Below are positions 62,380 through 64,000 of a stretch of DNA of 64,000 nt, piece after piece (the stretch's first letter is position 1; every line of letters begins with the position of its first letter). The notes beneath the pieces were generated by a model, which worked only from the letters and a program-made list of their open reading frames with translations, searched no databases and had not been told where the DNA came from. Made by a program: the position numbers and the translations under genes. Origin of the DNA: CALCNS01 sp964425745 (GTDB taxonomy: Bacteria; Bacillota; JAAYKD01); NCBI GenBank assembly GCA_964425745.1, contig CAYRNW010000010.1:1-64000 (forward strand). Reading direction: 5' to 3'.

Positions 62380-62408
62380 ATTATAGCAAAATTTCCTTTA
62401 TCCTTCAA
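62380..62408 (-). promoter_or_regulatory. Promoter of the methylase-endonuclease pair
   Basis: On the minus strand TTGAAG (62403-62408), a 17-bp spacer and consensus TATAAT (62380-62385) end 34 bp before the methylase start. It is a host-type promoter inside the phage. Confidence 0.8.
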
Positions 62409-62447
62409 TGAAGTTTGCCTTATATTGTCGCTTATTCGACATTCGAT

Positions 62448-62473
62448 AAAGGGCAGGTCTATACCTGCCCTTT
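62448..62473 (-). terminator. Terminator before the methylase-endonuclease promoter
   Basis: An 11-bp perfect AAAGGGCAGGT/ACCTGCCCTTT stem with a 4-base loop overlaps the stop codon of the nuclease gene. The T tail is short. Together with 60178-60210 it frames the methylase-endonuclease pair as a separate transcription unit. Confidence 0.65.
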
Positions 62474-62869
62474 GCTTGAATTTATATACTCTTTGATGCA
62501 ACGAATTCCCTCCTCACAATTGTATGCTGTCACAACCTTGTAATTCTCCGCTGTAAGCATCCTGTGCCATTCTTCCTGTTCTTTTGTGGTTTTACTATCC
62601 TTCAATCGTTTCATTTCGATATACAATCCGTGATACTTTCCTCTGGCACATGGTAAGCATAGGTCAGGAACACCTGCTTTTACACCCAACCGCTTCATTT
62701 CTGCGCCTGTCCGTTTATCACGTAAACCACCATTAGGAACATGATACAGCATCTTCAGTTCCGGGTATCTACCTTCGCTATACTGTGCCCACTGGATCAA
62801 CGCTTTCTGTTCCTGTGCTTCCAGTGGTGCTTGTGGTTTCATCCCTGTCTTCGGTAACGGCAGTTGCAT
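62459..62869 (-). CDS. VRR-NUC domain nuclease
   Basis: A 136-residue protein with a VRR-NUC (PD-(D/E)XK) fold: EAQEQKALIQWAQ at the start (Glu), MLYHVPNGGLRDKRTGAEMKRLGVKAGVPDLCLP in the middle (catalytic Asp in GVPDL), and HGLYIEMKRLKDSKTTKEQEEW (Glu-x-Lys). Phage VRR-NUC proteins are inferred to resolve branched DNA during replication or recombination. The start at 62869 was chosen for its AAGGTGG site and lies inside the preceding gene. A Met nine codons further in is the alternative. Confidence 0.88.
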   Translation of the reverse strand: MQLPLPKTGMKPQAPLEAQEQKALIQWAQYSEGRYPELKMLYHVPNGGLRDKRTGAEMKRLGVKAGVPDLCLPCARGKYHGLYIEMKRLKDSKTTKEQEEWHRMLTAENYKVVTAYNCEEGIRCIKEYINSSKGQV

Positions 62870-63203
62870 CGGCAGCCACCTTCTTTCTGAATTCAAACTG
62901 CGTATCAGTAATGATGATGTCAAACTCGGCTAATGACAGATTATCCACCAACTTTCTTGGCAGGGTAACAGGACCATCCTCCACGAGCTTCTTGATTAAG
63001 GCGTATGTCATAGATTCCATCATCTGACGATATTCGGCAAATTGAGCCGATTGCTTCTTCATCGTTGCCATGTATCGGTCGGCACGTTCTCTCGAATAGG
63101 CATTCTGATTCGCTTCTGCTTTCATCTTGCGAAGCTCGGCAGGTGGTAATCGTTTTAAGTTTGCATTCTCTTTGTACCGTTGCAAGTTCCTAATCTTCCC
63201 CAT
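62778..63203 (-). CDS. Hypothetical phage protein
   Basis: A 141-residue hydrophilic protein, helical and basic at the N-terminus (IRNLQRYKENANLKRLPPAE, then ELRKMKAEANQNAY and RADRYMATMKKQ), with a Thr/Ser/Glu-rich disordered tail ending ESVDPVGTV. No family recognised. The ATG at 63203 is preceded by GGGAGG; an earlier in-frame ATG overlaps that ribosome site. Its last 92 bases overlap the nuclease gene. Confidence 0.7.
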   Translation of the reverse strand: MGKIRNLQRYKENANLKRLPPAELRKMKAEANQNAYSRERADRYMATMKKQSAQFAEYRQMMESMTYALIKKLVEDGPVTLPRKLVDNLSLAEFDIIITDTQFEFRKKVAADATAVTEDRDETTSTTGSTGTESVDPVGTV

Positions 63204-63402
63204 AAGTTTCATCCTCCCTTGATTGCCTTTTAATGTGTTCGGTTGCTAATGTGCAATCGATCCACCCTTCAACACAGCAGCAATATCTGCCCGTGTATTC
63301 TAAACGGTCGATGCGGTTACGAAACTTCAATTTGTGTCCAGAACAATTTATCGTTTTCGTTTTAGCGTTGTATGATCTGAAAAACGGGCAAACATAAACC
63401 AT
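63190..63402 (-). CDS. Small Cys-rich phage protein
   Basis: A 70-residue basic protein with cysteines at 5, 20, 41-43 and 50 and histidines at 23 and 56, suggesting a small zinc-binding fold (VCPFF, INCSGHKLKF, YCCCVEGWIDC). Function unknown. Strong GGAGGTTG site before the ATG; it overlaps the next gene by 14 bases. Confidence 0.75.
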   Translation of the reverse strand: MVYVCPFFRSYNAKTKTINCSGHKLKFRNRIDRLEYTGRYCCCVEGWIDCTLATEHIKRQSREDETYGED

Positions 63403-63430
63403 TGGATCAACCTCCTGCCGTTTGCTACGC

Positions 63431-63814
63431 TCATAGAAGCTTTCCCCCGTGTCGATATGGTCTACCGACGTTATACTCGTGCTTCAATGACAAAATTCTC
63501 TCGATGTCTACATGCTGACTAGCCAAATAATCCAATATTCGGATCATGCAATCGACCATTTCAACAGCTACACCCTCCGGCTTCTCCGTTTCCATGCAAA
63601 ACTCACTATCGCCGTTTCGGTGAGCTTCCAGTGCTTCCGAAAGCTCACTGTGGCACAACGCTATGACATCACCAAAGGTTCGTGGCTCGTCATACCATCC
63701 GTGCTTAACGGCGTTCATGTGAATACAAAAAGCTGCTGCATTCAATCCTTTGACATGCTCGCTAAACGGCTTCGGCGTTAATTTAATCTCGTATTTTTGA
63801 ACTTCTTCACTCAT
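63431..63814 (-). CDS. MazG-like nucleotide pyrophosphohydrolase
   Basis: A 127-residue MazG/all-alpha NTP pyrophosphatase-like protein. The metal-binding helices read IALCHSELSEALEAHRNG near 50-67 (Glu-x-x-Glu pattern) and VAVEMVDCMIRILDYLA near 81-97 (Glu and Asp ligands), with a C-terminal KHEYNVGRPYRHGG, as in many phage members. Such enzymes cut nucleoside triphosphates to monophosphates and are thought to adjust nucleotide or alarmone pools in the infected cell. Confidence 0.87.
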   Translation of the reverse strand: MSEEVQKYEIKLTPKPFSEHVKGLNAAAFCIHMNAVKHGWYDEPRTFGDVIALCHSELSEALEAHRNGDSEFCMETEKPEGVAVEMVDCMIRILDYLASQHVDIERILSLKHEYNVGRPYRHGGKLL

Positions 63815-64000
63815 TTCTTCACCGTAACCCTTTCTAAAAACGAATCAGGAATATAGACGATCACTTCATTGAATCGACATAACCCATCACCGACAATTTC
63901 TGTTACCTTCGCACCGTTTGATTTGTGTCCTAATACCTGCATAACATGCTGTGCTTCAGTGATGATTCCCATCAGATTCAATGTTTCTCGATTAACTGAA
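63811..64000 (-). CDS. Unknown phage protein, 5' end beyond the window
   Basis: The last 62 codons of a gene that enters from the right edge, ending in a TGA that overlaps the MazG start (ATGA). Readable segments are LMGIITEAQHVMQVLGHKSNGAK and RFNEVIVYIPDSFLERVTVKK. No family recognised. No start codon can be assigned within the window. Confidence 0.7.
   Translation of the reverse strand, partial: SVNRETLNLMGIITEAQHVMQVLGHKSNGAKVTEIVGDGLCRFNEVIVYIPDSFLERVTVKK

Larger units (their letters stand above)
31779..64000 (-). mobile_element. Prophage or phage genome segment, podovirus-like (incomplete at right)
   Basis: An unbroken minus-strand block of phage genes: MazG-like, VRR-NUC, methylase-endonuclease, terminase, portal, protease, scaffold, capsid, fibres, connector-type proteins, giant polyvalent protein and holin. 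There is no tail tube, sheath or tape measure. The N4-gp56 capsid family and giant internal virion protein are typical of short-tailed phages. Integrase, repressor and replication genes would lie beyond the right edge. The attachment site is not identified. Confidence 0.88.

Overview
The window has two parts: about 31.5 kb of ordinary chromosome from a low-to-mid GC Bacillota, and then about 32 kb of a tailed-phage genome, probably a prophage, lying wholly on the minus strand and running off the right edge. The host looks like an anaerobic clostridial-type Firmicute. The evidence is canonical sigma-A promoters, strong GGAGG ribosome binding sites, a T-box leader on serS, a gap-pgk-tpi-gpmI-eno glycolytic operon, and a cation-antiporter operon in the split (Mbh-like) form. 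Genus cannot be read from the sequence.

Chromosomal layout. 0.1-6.6 kb holds single genes: an M42 aminopeptidase, a NYN/OST-HTH RNase-like protein, a Nudix hydrolase, a 3-hydroxyisobutyrate-dehydrogenase-family enzyme, an M28/PA peptidase and exodeoxyribonuclease III. 6.7-7.0 kb is a short repeat-rich patch ending in tRNA-Ser(UGA), whose 3' end is part of a perfect 29-bp palindrome. 7.1-16.5 kb is a ten-gene Mrp/Mbh-type antiporter operon (E, F, G, DUF4040, B, C and four NuoL/M/N-like subunits) behind a leader that carries an intrinsic terminator. 16.5-18.5 kb is ridA plus serS under a T-box with a probable UCC specifier. 18.5-25.6 kb is a MacB-type ABC exporter with a double-length adaptor, divergent from an OmpR-type two-component pair. 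25.6-31.5 kb is the glycolytic operon.

Phage layout (minus strand, so early and packaging genes are at the right). From right to left: a partial unknown gene, MazG-like, Cys-rich small protein, unknown, VRR-NUC nuclease, a Dam-type methylase plus PD-(D/E)XK endonuclease with its own promoter, TerS, TerL, portal, a Prp-type cysteine protease, scaffold, N4-gp56-type capsid, two fibre or baseplate proteins carrying enzyme domains, connector-type small proteins, a stabilisation/needle-type protein split by an in-frame TGA, an unknown structural protein, a giant 3,870-residue polyvalent protein, a holin and an unknown lysis-side protein. There is no tape measure or tail tube, so the particle is probably podovirus-like.

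The most interesting signals are these. (1) The phage carries its own Prp-family protease next to two structural proteins, scaffold and capsid, that both start with the Prp recognition sequence LQ(F/Y)FA. (2) The giant polyvalent protein is punctuated by seven copies of an (F/Y)SLR-type tetrapeptide, placed between recognisable domains (metallopeptidase, RadC-like JAMM, two ADP-ribosyltransferase-like domains, GNAT and others), as if marking cleavage points of an injected polyprotein. (3) One virion protein is interrupted by a single in-frame TGA. (4) The antiporter operon has an unassigned leader with competing hairpins.
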